Positions 35,070-44,094 of a DNA stretch of 63,822 bases are shown piece after piece (position 1 is the first letter of the stretch; every line of letters begins with the position of its first letter). The translations under genes were made by a program, and so were the position numbers. The notes beneath the pieces were generated by a model, which was not told the origin of the DNA, searched no databases, and saw only the letters and a list, made by a program, of their open reading frames with translations. This DNA comes from Arthrobacter sp. M4 (lineage in GTDB: Bacteria; Actinomycetota; Actinomycetes; Actinomycetales; Micrococcaceae): NCBI RefSeq assembly GCF_020251205.1, contig NZ_JAIWYX010000017.1:1-63822 (forward strand). Direction: 5' to 3'.

Positions 35070-36012
35070 ACTTCAGACCCTCCCAGCCGTTGACTCAGAC
35101 CAGGGCAGGAGGCATCCCGGGCAGGGGAAGCCTCGAGGCAAGTCACCGATCCGGGAGTCCCGGGGCAACTTGACCTTCAGCCGGAGCGCCCGGGTCAAGG
35201 CGCTCATCAAGCACGCCATCCTAATTGCCACTGGCACGGTGATGATCTACCCACTCCTGTGGATGGTTGTCTCATCGTTGCGGCCGAACGAATTGATCTT
35301 CCGCGAGCCCGGGCTCTGGCTGCAGAGCCTGGAAATGAGCAACTATACGGGCGGTTGGTCCGCCCTGACACATCCCTTCGGTCACTACATGGTGAACTCA
35401 GCGATCGTTGTGCTGGGCTCGATCCTGGGAAACCTGGTGTCTTGCTCCATGGCGGCCTATGCTTTCGCCCGACTGCAGTTCACGGGCAAGAAGTTGTTCT
35501 TTGGCATCATGCTGCTGACCATCATGCTGCCGTTCCACGTTGTGATCGTGCCGCAATACATCCTGTTCTCCCAGATCGGCTGGGTGAATACGTTCTGGCC
35601 GCTGATTGTGCCCAAACTGCTGGCGACCGATGCGTTCTTCGTTTTCCTGATGGTCCAGTTCATCCGCGGGATCCCGAAGGAGTTGGATGAGGCTGCCCGG
35701 ATTGACGGTGCCGGCCATCCCCGGATCTTCCTCCGTGTCATCTTGCCGCTCATGGTTCCAGCACTCGCAACCACTGCGATCTTTACGTTCATCTGGACAT
35801 GGAACGACTTCTTCAGTGCGCTCATTTATCTGACGGATCCGGATATGTTCACGGTTCCGGTGGCGCTGCGGGCTTTTGTCGACTCCCAGTCAGCCACCAG
35901 TTGGGGTTCGCTGTTTGCGATGTCCATCGTTTCGCTGCTTCCCGTGTTCCTGGTGTTCCTGTTTGGCCAGCGGTTCCTCATCAAAGGCATCGCCACCACG
36001 GGTATCAAGTAA
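35062..36012 (+). CDS. ABC sugar importer 1, permease (MalG/UgpE type)
   Basis: Second CUT1 permease, 316 aa. The EAA loop LDEAARIDGAGHPRIFLRV and the closing FLFGQRFLIKGIATTGIK are characteristic of MalG-type subunits. An N-terminal basic tail of about 45 residues precedes the first helix. It is translationally coupled to the upstream permease. The binding-protein gene follows after 96 bp with its own promoter and operator, an unusual order since the binding protein normally comes first. Confidence 0.92.
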   Translation: MTKLQTLPAVDSDQGRRHPGQGKPRGKSPIRESRGNLTFSRSARVKALIKHAILIATGTVMIYPLLWMVVSSLRPNELIFREPGLWLQSLEMSNYTGGWSALTHPFGHYMVNSAIVVLGSILGNLVSCSMAAYAFARLQFTGKKLFFGIMLLTIMLPFHVVIVPQYILFSQIGWVNTFWPLIVPKLLATDAFFVFLMVQFIRGIPKELDEAARIDGAGHPRIFLRVILPLMVPALATTAIFTFIWTWNDFFSALIYLTDPDMFTVPVALRAFVDSQSATSWGSLFAMSIVSLLPVFLVFLFGQRFLIKGIATTGIK

Positions 36013-36017
36013 GAAAC

Positions 36018-36034
36018 ATCTTGTAATACAAGAT
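36018..36034. promoter_or_regulatory. Palindrome ATCTTGTA-N-TACAAGAT over the -35 region
   Basis: Perfect 8-bp inverted repeat with a 1-bp centre covering the predicted -35 of the binding-protein promoter. It is distinct from both LacI operator families, so it may be a site for a third regulator or a short attenuator after the permease stop. Confidence 0.5.
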
Positions 36035-36049
36035 TCGCACTTATATCAT
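36021..36049 (+). promoter_or_regulatory. Promoter of the importer 1 binding protein
   Basis: TTGTAA (36021-36026), 17-bp spacer, TATCAT (36044-36049). It is well formed for a sigma-70-type promoter and separates expression of the binding protein from the permeases. Confidence 0.6.
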
Positions 36050-36055
36050 AAGAGC

Positions 36056-36073
36056 CGAGAAAGCGTTTTCTCG
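36056..36073. promoter_or_regulatory. LacI-type operator CGAGAAAGCGTTTTCTCG
   Basis: Perfect 7-bp arms CGAGAAA/TTTCTCG around GCGT. It covers the expected transcription start of the binding-protein gene. Same family as 27871 and 33852. Confidence 0.75.
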
Positions 36074-36108
36074 CTCGCATTCAAGATCAACGAAGATCGG
36101 AGAACCCA

Positions 36109-37464
36109 GTGCCGCTATTTGCCAGGGCTGCAGCAGCAGCCACTTCCGGCGCGGAGGCCAAGCAGGCCCGGAGCCGACGTCGACTCCGCGCGTCCGGCGT
36201 CGTTGCAGCTGCGGCCGCCGCCGTTTTGGCCCTGAGTGCCTGCGGCGGGGGCTCAGCCCCCAAGAGCTCAGACGGCAAGGTTGAGCTTCGCTTCTCCTGG
36301 TGGGGAGGCGACAAGCGCGCCCAATTGACGCAGGCTGCCATTGCGGCTTTCGAAGCGCAGAACCCCGGTATCAAAATCAAGCCTGAATACGGCGACTGGA
36401 GCGGCTATTGGGACAAGCTGGCCACGCAGGTCGCGGCTAACGACGCGCCGGACATTATCCAGATGGACGAGAAGTACATCACGGAGTACTCCAGTCGGGG
36501 GGCTTTGCTTGATTTGTCCAAGTACCAGATCGACACGTCCAAGCTGGACGAGGCAGCCCTGAACGCGGGCAAAGGCAAGAAGGGACTGACCGGCATCGCG
36601 GCAGGCATCAACGCTGCCACCATCCTGGCCAACCCCGCCGTTTTCAAGGCGGCAGGAGTAGCCATACCTGATGACAAGACCTGGACCTGGGAGGATTACG
36701 CCCGAATCTCGGCTGAGGTAACCGCCAAGTCCCCGAAGGGCACGTACGGCTCGGCTGCCTACGGGACTGACGAGGCGTCCCTTGGGGTGTGGCTGCGCCA
36801 GAACGGCAAGTCGCTTTACACCGGGGATGGCAAGCTGGGTTTCGAACCTTCCGATATTGCTGCGTGGTGGGCATTCCTGAAGGACATGAGCCAGAACAAG
36901 GCCGTGCCTTCCGCATCGGAGGTAGTGGAGGCGGAGGCCGCACCGCTGGACCAGAGCGGGTTAGCCACAGGCAAGAACGGCCTGGCCTTCTGGTGGTCCA
37001 ACCAGCTCCCCGCCCTGGAAAAGGCCTCCGGCGGTGAACTGCAGATCCTGCGCTTCCCCACCAAGACCGGCAAAGCCTCGGACACGAAGCTTTGGTACAA
37101 GGCATCACAGTTCTGGTCCGCGTCTTCCCGCACCAAGCACCCTGAGGAGGTTGCCAAATTCATCAATTTCCTCACCAATGACGTGAAGGCCGGCGAGGCC
37201 CTGCTGGCTGACCGGGGCGTCTATCCGAACTCACAAGTGCGGGATGCCATCTCATCCAAGCTAACCAAAGCAGACACCAAGGTGGTCAGCTTCATCGACC
37301 AGATCAAGAACGAGCTTGGTGAAGCTCCTGCGCCACCCCCGAAAGGTGCGGGTGCCATACAGGAAATCATCAAGCGTTACACCTCGGAGGTTCTCTTCAA
37401 TAGGCTCTCCACCGAGGAAGCCGGCAAGAAGGCAGTGGATGAAATGAAGTCCGCGATCAGCTAA
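36109..37464 (+). CDS. ABC sugar importer 1, extracellular solute-binding lipoprotein
   Basis: Family 1 (MalE/UgpB-like) binding protein with 451 aa. A long basic N-terminus (RSRRRLRAS) precedes the helix GVVAAAAAAVLALSAC with lipobox LSAC. The mature part begins with the CUT1 pattern LRFSWWGGDKRAQLTQAAIAAF and contains PDIIQMDEKYITEYSSRG and LAFWWSNQL. Start is GTG 36109. It probably captures an oligosaccharide for the two permeases upstream; the ligand is unknown. Confidence 0.92.
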   Translation: MPLFARAAAAATSGAEAKQARSRRRLRASGVVAAAAAAVLALSACGGGSAPKSSDGKVELRFSWWGGDKRAQLTQAAIAAFEAQNPGIKIKPEYGDWSGYWDKLATQVAANDAPDIIQMDEKYITEYSSRGALLDLSKYQIDTSKLDEAALNAGKGKKGLTGIAAGINAATILANPAVFKAAGVAIPDDKTWTWEDYARISAEVTAKSPKGTYGSAAYGTDEASLGVWLRQNGKSLYTGDGKLGFEPSDIAAWWAFLKDMSQNKAVPSASEVVEAEAAPLDQSGLATGKNGLAFWWSNQLPALEKASGGELQILRFPTKTGKASDTKLWYKASQFWSASSRTKHPEEVAKFINFLTNDVKAGEALLADRGVYPNSQVRDAISSKLTKADTKVVSFIDQIKNELGEAPAPPPKGAGAIQEIIKRYTSEVLFNRLSTEEAGKKAVDEMKSAIS

Positions 37465-37564
37465 CGCCGGCACTTTGGGCGGCGACTCGTAATGATCGCG
37501 ATGCTCGGCAGCTCGTGACCGACGACGGCGGGCAGGCGCCGGCGGCGGTGACCGCGCCCACGCG

Positions 37565-37603
37565 CTGTGCCCCGGGAGGTAGGGGATTCCTCCCGGGGCA
37601 CAG
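37565..37603. terminator. Hairpin between convergent genes
   Basis: Perfect 15-bp stem CTGTGCCCCGGGAGG (37565-37579) with CCTCCCGGGGCACAG (37589-37603), 9-nt loop, no U-tract. It lies between the importer 1 binding-protein gene and the GH42 gene and probably serves both directions. Nothing else was seen in 37465-37699. Confidence 0.6.
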
Positions 37604-37699
37604 GCGACTTCATTCCGCACAGTCTGCCCGACGACGGTCGCCGGACTGAGTGCGCGAGGTCGCCTAGCGTTACGGGACCGCCCCATCGACCGGGATTCG

Positions 37700-39736
37700 T
37701 CAATCCTCCGCAACCACTGCGACCGCTCCCGCCGGAACAACGCCACCGAAACGTCCGCCACCCAGCAAGTCCTCGCCGTCGACCTTCACGGTGGCGTCCC
37801 TGCTGCCGTGATTGATAGCGAAGAGGAAGCGACGGCCATCGGCATGCGAACGACGGACGAGTTCCACCCCGGCGCTGGCTTCAGCGCTGGCAACAACACC
37901 GGCCTCGTTCAGCAGGCGGCCCACGAGCGCGTCGATACCCTCGGCGTCCAATAGCGTGGCGAGGTACCAGGCCGAACCGGTGCCTACCGGTCGCCGCGTA
38001 ACGGCAGGGACGCCGTCGAGCGGGTACCCGGTAAAGGAGGCCAGGACCTCAGTTGTCCCGTCAACAACCTGCACGTGTTCGCTCCACACAGAGCCCTTCC
38101 GCCCCGCCACAAGCGATCCACTGCCCAGCGTGACACTTTCACCAGGAAGGAGCGGGTGAAATTCCTCAGTCCGGATTCCAAGGAGCTCGCGGAAGGCCCC
38201 GGGGTAACCACCAAGTCGGACGTGGTCGTGCTCGTCCACGATGCCGCTGAAGTAGCTCACCAGCACTGTAGCCCCGGCTTCAGCGGCCGCGGCGATATTG
38301 GCAGCGGCGGCGTCAGTTGCGGAGTAGAGCGTGCACACCAGGACCAGATCGTAGCCGGACAGGTCAGCCGCGGGGTTCACGAAGTCAATCGTGACACCAC
38401 GCAAGTACATGGCTCGGTGGAAGCCACGCATCAATTCGAGGTATCGGACGTCCTGGCTGGGATGGGAGTCTAGTTCGGATGCCCACCAGGACTCATAGTC
38501 GAACACGATGGCCACGCGGGACTCCACCCGCGATCCCTTGACCGGAGCCAAGCGGCCCAAAACGGAGCCCAGCTCCACAACTTCACGCCATATGCGTGTG
38601 TTCCGGCCTCCGTGCGGGACCATCGCTGAGTGGAACTTCTCCGAGCCGGACTTGCTTTGCCGCCACTGGAAGAACATCACGGCGTCGGCGCCGCGAGCCA
38701 TGTGGGCCAGCGAGTTCCGGAGCATTTCACCGGGCATCTTGGGCCGGTTGTGCGGCTGCCAGTTGACCGCCGACGTCGAATGCTCCATCAGCATCCACGG
38801 TGACCCACTGGCGATACCGCGGGTGAGGTCGGCGCTGAAAGCGAGCTCAATTTCCCGTTCCGGATCCGCTGCCACCAGGTAGTGGTCGTTGGCGATGACG
38901 TCCAAGTCCTTGGCCCAGTCGAAGTAGTCCAACAGTTTGGTTGCACTGCTTGCCATGAGGTTGGTGGTTGCGGGGATGCCGGGAGTGACCTCGCGCAGTA
39001 CGGCGAGAAGGCTGCGGTAATAGTCCTTCAGGGCCCATGAGTTGAACCGCATGAAGTCCAACTGCTGGCCAGGGTTGAGGCTTGTTGGCGCGAGCCGCGG
39101 CGGGATGATCTCTTCGAAAGTGTCGTAGTGCTGTGACCAGAAAGCCGTCCCCCACGCCTCGTTCAACTCCTCGATGGACCCGTACCGGCGTTCCAGCCAC
39201 CGTCGGAATGCAGCGGCGTCTTCCTCTCCGTAGAAGGCGGTGACGTGACAGCCCAGTTCGTTGTCTACATGCCACAGCGCCAGCGCCGGGTGGGACTTGT
39301 AGCGTTCGGCGAGGGAGCGCGTTATGCCCGCTGCGTACCGCCGGTAAACAGCCGACGACGGCGAGTAGTGGCGCCGCGAGCCGCGCTCCAGGACGGTGCC
39401 GTCCTCCGTGACAGGCAGAATTTCCGGATGCTTGCGAACGAGCCAGGCGGGCGGAGCCGCCGTCGCTGTTGCAAGCGCCACTTTGATGCCCGCCGCGGCG
39501 AGGTTGTCCATCACCTCGTCCAGCCACTCAAAGTCGTATTCGCCTTCGCGCGGCTCCAGCAGGCCCCACGAGAAGATGCCGACGCTGAGCAGGTTCACGC
39601 CTGCTTCCTTCATCAGTTCAATGTCTTCGAGGCGCACATCGCGGGGCCATTGTTCAGGGTTGTAGTCGCCACCGAAGGCGATGCCGTCCACGCTGTCCCA
39701 CACAGACGCGGGGGAGGAGGAACTGAGGGTAGGCAC
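37700..39736 (-). CDS. GH42 beta-galactosidase
   Basis: Retaining beta-galactosidase of family GH42, 678 aa, no signal peptide, hence cytoplasmic. N-terminal barrel IAFGGDYNPEQWP; acid/base Glu in LWHVDNELGCH; nucleophile Glu in WMLMEHSTSAVNWQ. A trimerisation domain with YFSGIVDEHDHVRLGGYPG and a small C-terminal beta domain follow. Start is GTG at 39736 with AAAGGAG upstream. It is divergent from importer 2. It probably releases galactose from imported galacto-oligosaccharides, such as galactan or arabinogalactan side-chain fragments. Confidence 0.93.
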   Translation of the reverse strand: MPTLSSSSPASVWDSVDGIAFGGDYNPEQWPRDVRLEDIELMKEAGVNLLSVGIFSWGLLEPREGEYDFEWLDEVMDNLAAAGIKVALATATAAPPAWLVRKHPEILPVTEDGTVLERGSRRHYSPSSAVYRRYAAGITRSLAERYKSHPALALWHVDNELGCHVTAFYGEEDAAAFRRWLERRYGSIEELNEAWGTAFWSQHYDTFEEIIPPRLAPTSLNPGQQLDFMRFNSWALKDYYRSLLAVLREVTPGIPATTNLMASSATKLLDYFDWAKDLDVIANDHYLVAADPEREIELAFSADLTRGIASGSPWMLMEHSTSAVNWQPHNRPKMPGEMLRNSLAHMARGADAVMFFQWRQSKSGSEKFHSAMVPHGGRNTRIWREVVELGSVLGRLAPVKGSRVESRVAIVFDYESWWASELDSHPSQDVRYLELMRGFHRAMYLRGVTIDFVNPAADLSGYDLVLVCTLYSATDAAAANIAAAAEAGATVLVSYFSGIVDEHDHVRLGGYPGAFRELLGIRTEEFHPLLPGESVTLGSGSLVAGRKGSVWSEHVQVVDGTTEVLASFTGYPLDGVPAVTRRPVGTGSAWYLATLLDAEGIDALVGRLLNEAGVVASAEASAGVELVRRSHADGRRFLFAINHGSRDATVKVDGEDLLGGGRFGGVVPAGAVAVVAED

Positions 39737-39790
39737 GGGACTCCTTTGTCTAGCGGTTTAGGGACTGACAGGATAGAAATCAGATCTTTG

Positions 39791-39804
39791 GAAAACGCTT
39801 GCCC
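39791..39804. promoter_or_regulatory. Weak family A operator GGAAAACGCTTGCC
   Basis: Shares the GAAAACGCTT core with the 27871 operator, but its arms are imperfect. Located between the divergent GH42 gene and importer 2. Confidence 0.45.
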
Positions 39805-39827
39805 GATGTTGGAACAATCTGTATTGT
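39799..39827 (+). promoter_or_regulatory. Candidate promoter of importer 2
   Basis: TTGCCC (39799-39804), 17-bp spacer, TATTGT (39822-39827). Both operator types overlap it. Confidence 0.4.
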
Positions 39828-39836
39828 ATCGTTTCA
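39825..39836. promoter_or_regulatory. LacI-type operator family B, TGTATCGTTTCA
   Basis: One mismatch from the TGAAWCGWTTCA site in front of the rhamnose operon at 56259. Located over the -10 region of importer 2. Confidence 0.6.
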
Positions 39837-39913
39837 GAAAGCATGTAAGCCACATCACTGCTACGTTCTCGAACTTTGATTGCGGCCTATGCAACACGAG
39901 CAAGGAGGCTCCC

Positions 39914-41194
39914 ATGATCAGCAGAAGGAATTTTCTCACCACCGTTGCTGTCGGTACCGTTTCGGCGGCCGCCCTGGCCGCCTGCGGCCAGTCGCCAAGC
40001 CAACAGGGCAGCGCCCAGAATCCCGTTACCCTGAACTACACCTGGTGGGGCAACGACGACCGCGCTGAACGTACTCGCAAGGCCATCGACCTCTTCCAGT
40101 CCAAGAACCCGGACATCAAGATCAACGGCAACTTCACGGACTTTGCCGGGTACTGGCAGAAGCGCGCTACCGAAGCTGCCGGTGGTGGCCTGCCGGACGT
40201 TATGCAGTGGGACCTCTCCTACCTCCGGGATTATGCCCAGCGGAACCAACTCCTGGACCTTGGCACAGTCAAGATCAACCTAGACGGCTTCGACAAGACC
40301 CTCCTGCCTTCCGGCCAGGTCCGCGGTAAGACTTACGGCATCCCCACCAGCACCAACGCCTTCGCCGTCTACTACGACCCTGCCAAGCTCAAGGAAATCG
40401 GCGTCGCCGAGCCCACTGGCAAATGGAGCTACGCCGAATACAAGAAGTGGCTGGGCGACGTCGGCGCCAAGAGCGGCGGAAAGTACTTCGGCGGTGCCGA
40501 CTTCACCGGAGTCTGGTGGCAGTTCAACATTTGGCTTCGCCAGAAGAACATCCAGGCTTTCACTGATGAAGGCAAGCTCGGCTTCAGCAAGGACAACCTC
40601 AAGGAATGGTGGAGCCTGGCCTCCGACCTTCGCGGCACGCCAGCCATTATCCCGCCGGACCGAGCCACGCAGCTGAAGCCCAAGAGCGCCTTCGGCGCCA
40701 ACGCCGCAGCTTCTGAGTCCACTTGGGACAACTTCATGGCCGCCTACCTGAAGGACTCCGGTGCCAAGGAGCTCAAGTTGGTTCCCGTCCCTTCGGACGA
40801 CCAAGGCAACCTTGGCCTGTTCCTCAAGCCCTCCATGCTGATGGTGGCCAGCGCCAAGACCAAGTACAAGGAAGCTGCCGCTCGCTTCATCGACTTTATG
40901 GTCAACGATCCTGAGGTGGGCAACATCTTCAAGACTTCCCGCGGTGTTCCGGCGTCGAAGACGCAGCGTGAGGGAACAACCTTCGAAGGTGCCGACAAGG
41001 CAGTGGTCGATTACGAGAAGTCCATTGAGAAGTACCTCAAGGATGCACCCCAGCCGCCCATCGTCGGCTTCGGCACCTTGGAAGCCGCGTTCCTGCGGAC
41101 CAGCGAGGACCTGAACTACGGCAAGCTCACCATCGACGGCGCAGTGGACCAGTGGTTCAAGGAAGCTGAAGACGTCATCAAGCAGAACGCCTAG
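39914..41194 (+). CDS. ABC sugar importer 2, solute-binding lipoprotein (Tat-like signal)
   Basis: Family 1 binding protein with 426 aa. The signal has twin arginines (SRRNFLTTVAVGTVSAAALAAC) and a lipobox Cys, so export as a Tat lipoprotein is plausible. The mature start VTLNYTWWGNDDRAERTRKAIDLF is a CUT1 pattern; PDVMQWDLSYLRDYAQRNQLLDL follows. ATG 39914 has CAAGGAGG at good spacing. It is first in a four-gene set with two permeases and a DUF624 protein, divergent from the beta-galactosidase, suggesting import of a galactoside. Confidence 0.93.
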   Translation: MISRRNFLTTVAVGTVSAAALAACGQSPSQQGSAQNPVTLNYTWWGNDDRAERTRKAIDLFQSKNPDIKINGNFTDFAGYWQKRATEAAGGGLPDVMQWDLSYLRDYAQRNQLLDLGTVKINLDGFDKTLLPSGQVRGKTYGIPTSTNAFAVYYDPAKLKEIGVAEPTGKWSYAEYKKWLGDVGAKSGGKYFGGADFTGVWWQFNIWLRQKNIQAFTDEGKLGFSKDNLKEWWSLASDLRGTPAIIPPDRATQLKPKSAFGANAAASESTWDNFMAAYLKDSGAKELKLVPVPSDDQGNLGLFLKPSMLMVASAKTKYKEAAARFIDFMVNDPEVGNIFKTSRGVPASKTQREGTTFEGADKAVVDYEKSIEKYLKDAPQPPIVGFGTLEAAFLRTSEDLNYGKLTIDGAVDQWFKEAEDVIKQNA

Positions 41195-41242
41195 GCCCTT
41201 GCGACTGCACACGCTGTCACCCACCGAATAAGGAATCCCCTC

Positions 41243-42190
41243 GTGACACAGACCCTGACCCGACGCAGAGGCGCTACGAGCGTCCCGCTGGCCCGGCGCA
41301 CCGGGCCGCGGGGCGCGGATGTCCGCGCCGGCTACACCTTCCTTCTGCCCTGGCTCCTGGGCTTCATCGTCCTGACCGTGGGGCCGATGCTGTCCTCGCT
41401 CTACCTGTCCTTCACCAACTACAACCTCTTCGAAGCGCCCAAGTGGATCGGATTCGACAACTACGTCAACCTCTTCAGCGATGACCGGTTCCTCCAGTCG
41501 GTCCAGGTCACGCTGAGCTACGTCGTCTTTGGTACGCCGCTAAAGCTCGCCGCCGCGCTCGCTGTGGCACTGCTGCTGAACAACGCCACTCGGGGCCAGG
41601 GCTTCTATCGCTCCGCCTTCTACGCGCCGTCCTTGATCGGCGCGAGCGTTTCGATTGCCATCGTTTGGAAGGCAATGTTCGGCGACAACGGTCCCGTGGA
41701 CCAGGGCCTGAGCTTCTTCGGTATCAACCTCGGTGGCTGGGTTGGTAACCCGAACATGACCATGCCGATGATGATCCTGCTGACTGTCTGGCAATTCGGC
41801 GCCCCCATGGTGATCTTCCTGGCCGGCCTCAAGCAGATCCCCACAGAGCTGTATGAGGCTGCATCCATGGACGGTGCCGGGCGCGTGCGGAAGTTCGTGA
41901 ACATCACGTTCCCGATGCTTTCCCCGGTGGTGTTCTTCAACCTCCTCTTGGAAACCATCCACGCGTTCCAGATCTTCGCTTCGGCTTACATCATCTCCAA
42001 CGGTGAAGGTGGCCCGGCCGGATCCACCTTGTTCTACACCCTCTACCTGTACCTCCGCGGGTTCAGTGACTTCAGGATGGGCTATGCGTCCGCGATGGCA
42101 TGGTTGCTGGTGATTGTCGTCGGCATCATCACACTGCTGTTCTTCCGCACCTCGAAGTCCTGGGTCCACTACAGCGGTGATTCCCGGTGA
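41243..42190 (+). CDS. ABC sugar importer 2, permease (MalF/UgpA type)
   Basis: CUT1 permease of 315 aa; start GTG 41243. First helix YTFLLPWLLGFIVLTVGPML; EAA loop YEAASMDGAGRVRKFVNIT. The stop overlaps the GTG start of the next permease (GTGA). Close paralogue of the importer 1 permease in motif spacing, suggesting the importers arose by duplication. Confidence 0.92.
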   Translation: MTQTLTRRRGATSVPLARRTGPRGADVRAGYTFLLPWLLGFIVLTVGPMLSSLYLSFTNYNLFEAPKWIGFDNYVNLFSDDRFLQSVQVTLSYVVFGTPLKLAAALAVALLLNNATRGQGFYRSAFYAPSLIGASVSIAIVWKAMFGDNGPVDQGLSFFGINLGGWVGNPNMTMPMMILLTVWQFGAPMVIFLAGLKQIPTELYEAASMDGAGRVRKFVNITFPMLSPVVFFNLLLETIHAFQIFASAYIISNGEGGPAGSTLFYTLYLYLRGFSDFRMGYASAMAWLLVIVVGIITLLFFRTSKSWVHYSGDSR

Positions 42191-43134
42191 CCACCATGAC
42201 AACAACGAAGCGTGAAACCATGAGCAGCCCAACAGCCCCAGCGCTGGCCGAAGGCCAGGACAACCCCAAGGAATACAATCCGAAGGCCGATTCCCGCAGC
42301 GCAAAGCGGTTGCGCGCCGTCGTCTTCAACGTGGTGGCACTGGCGCTCGTCGGCGTGGTCCTGTACCCGGCCGTGTGGATGGTGGCCTCTTCGCTCAAGC
42401 CGAACAGTGAGATCATCGGCAACCCGGCTCTCTGGAGTGAAAACTTCAGCCTGGACAACTTCGTCACCGCCATGGACGGCATTGGCGGAGTTTCCACGGC
42501 GCAGTTCTTTACCAACTCGATCATCCTCGCCGTTGGAGCCGTCATCGGAACGGTGCTGTCCGCGAGCGTTTCGGCCTACGCCTTCGCCCGTATCAACTTC
42601 CCCGGCCGTAACCTGTTCTTCGGCATGATGATCGCCACCCTGTTGCTGCCGTTTCACGTGGTGATCATTCCGCAGTACATCATCTTCCAGCAGCTCGGCC
42701 TGGTGAACACCTATGTACCGCTGCTGATCGGAAAGTTCCTCGCCGCGGACGCGTTCTTTGTGTTCCTCATGGTCCAGTTCATGCGCAACCTGCCCCGTGA
42801 CCTGGACGAGGCCGCCCGCATCGACGGCGCCGGACACTTTAGGATCTTCGGGTCCATCATGCTTCCGTTGATGAAGCCCGCCTTGATCAGCTCTTCGATC
42901 TTTGCCTTCATCTGGAGCTGGAACGACTTCCTTGGTCCGCTGCTGTACCTGAACTCCCCGGAGATGTATCCGCTGCCGCTGGCCCTGCGCCTCTTCGTGG
43001 ACCAGACCCAGAGCTCCGACTACGGCGCCATGATCGCCATGTCCGTCCTCGCTCTCCTGCCCGTGCTGCTGTTCTTCCTCATCTTCCAGCGCTACATTGT
43101 GGAAGGCGTCTCCACCCAAGGACTCAAGGGCTAG
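42187..43134 (+). CDS. ABC sugar importer 2, permease (MalG/UgpE type)
   Basis: CUT1 permease of 315 aa; start GTG 42187 overlapping the previous stop, with ATG codons at +3 and +11 as alternatives. EAA loop LDEAARIDGAGHFRIFGSIM; end FQRYIVEGVSTQGLKG. A charged 35-residue tail precedes the first helix. The DUF624 gene follows 15 bp later. Confidence 0.92.
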   Translation: MTTMTTTKRETMSSPTAPALAEGQDNPKEYNPKADSRSAKRLRAVVFNVVALALVGVVLYPAVWMVASSLKPNSEIIGNPALWSENFSLDNFVTAMDGIGGVSTAQFFTNSIILAVGAVIGTVLSASVSAYAFARINFPGRNLFFGMMIATLLLPFHVVIIPQYIIFQQLGLVNTYVPLLIGKFLAADAFFVFLMVQFMRNLPRDLDEAARIDGAGHFRIFGSIMLPLMKPALISSSIFAFIWSWNDFLGPLLYLNSPEMYPLPLALRLFVDQTQSSDYGAMIAMSVLALLPVLLFFLIFQRYIVEGVSTQGLKG

Positions 43135-43149
43135 GACGGATCGCTGGAA

Positions 43150-43800
43150 ATGAGCCTCATGGAATCTGCACGCAAGCGTCCCAAAGATGAGCCCGGCGTC
43201 CCCGTCAATCGTTTCACCCTCATCTCCGAGACTCTCCTCACCGGCATCCTCGTGCTCGTCCTCTCATTGCCCGTGGTGACAGCACCGGCGGCCTACGCCG
43301 CCGGTGTCGCCCACCTCGACCGACACCTCGCCGGCCGCGAAGATTCGGTGCGGAGCCTGTGGGCATCCTTCCGCCTGGCCCTGTCCGGCAGCCTCAAGGC
43401 AGGTGCGACGACGGCTGCGGTCACCGTCGTCGTCGTCCTTAATCTTTTGCTTGCTTTTGTTGGGCAGCTGCCGGCACGCGGCGTTGTCCTGCCGGCCACG
43501 CAGGCGGTCGCGGCAGCGGGTGCCGTCCTTCTCCTCAGGACGGCGGCCTGCTGGAGCACGGCTTTTGAACGCCATAACGACGGTGGCAAAGGCGGGCGTG
43601 GCACCTGGGCGGGAGCTTTCGCGCTGGCGAAGAGTGAATCCCTGAAGGACTGGACCGGTACCCTCCTGTTGCTTGTGGCGCTGTTTATGTCCGTGGTTTT
43701 CGTCTGGATGCTTCCTGCGCTGTTTGTGGTGGTTCCAGGGACGTTGATCCTGGCTGCGGCGTCCATCAAGATGCGCGCCGCCACCCGCGCGGCGCGCTGA
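43150..43800 (+). CDS. DUF624-type membrane protein, first copy
   Basis: Membrane protein of 216 aa with about five hydrophobic segments (LLTGILVLVLSLPVVTAPAAYAAG, AAVTVVVVLNLLLAFVG, TLLLLVALFMSVVFVWMLPALFVVVPG). The Pro-Val-x-T-x-x-P-A pattern after the first helix and overall layout match DUF624 proteins, which are often encoded with CUT1 sugar importers but have no assigned role. It lies 15 bp after the last permease, so it is part of the importer 2 operon. Confidence 0.72.
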   Translation: MSLMESARKRPKDEPGVPVNRFTLISETLLTGILVLVLSLPVVTAPAAYAAGVAHLDRHLAGREDSVRSLWASFRLALSGSLKAGATTAAVTVVVVLNLLLAFVGQLPARGVVLPATQAVAAAGAVLLLRTAACWSTAFERHNDGGKGGRGTWAGAFALAKSESLKDWTGTLLLLVALFMSVVFVWMLPALFVVVPGTLILAAASIKMRAATRAAR

Positions 43801-43944
43801 GCTAGTCCACAAATGGTTTCCCGCCAGGCCCGGGCCCGTATGGGCCGTGTGGCGCTGCTTCGCTCCTCCCCGTAGCGCCAAGGTTCCCCACTATTTGCTG
43901 ATTTGCACTCCGACGCTGAATCGCACCGCTGAACATTAGCCTGC

Positions 43945-44073
43945 ACCTAACCGTTGACCCGCACTAACCGTTGACCTGCGCTTAACCGTTGACCCGCGCT
44001 TTGACCCGCACCCAACCGTTGACCCGCACCCAACCGTTGACCCGCACCCAACCTTTGACCCGCACCCAACTCT
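43945..44073. repeat. 18-bp tandem array upstream of the MFS gene
   Basis: Seven to eight units of consensus AACCGTTGACCCGCACCC; early units are shortened or diverged and the last three are nearly identical. Each unit carries TTGACC, like a -35 box, every 18 bp. The complementary strand is G-rich with repeated GGGTGCGGG. It ends about 20 bp before the MFS start codon. Confidence 0.9.
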
Positions 44074-44094
44074 TGAATAGAGCAGAGCACTCCA

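Noticed and set aside
43945..44073. The array of regularly spaced repeats as a CRISPR array
   Set aside because: Units of 18 bp are directly adjacent with no unique spacers, and no cas genes are visible.
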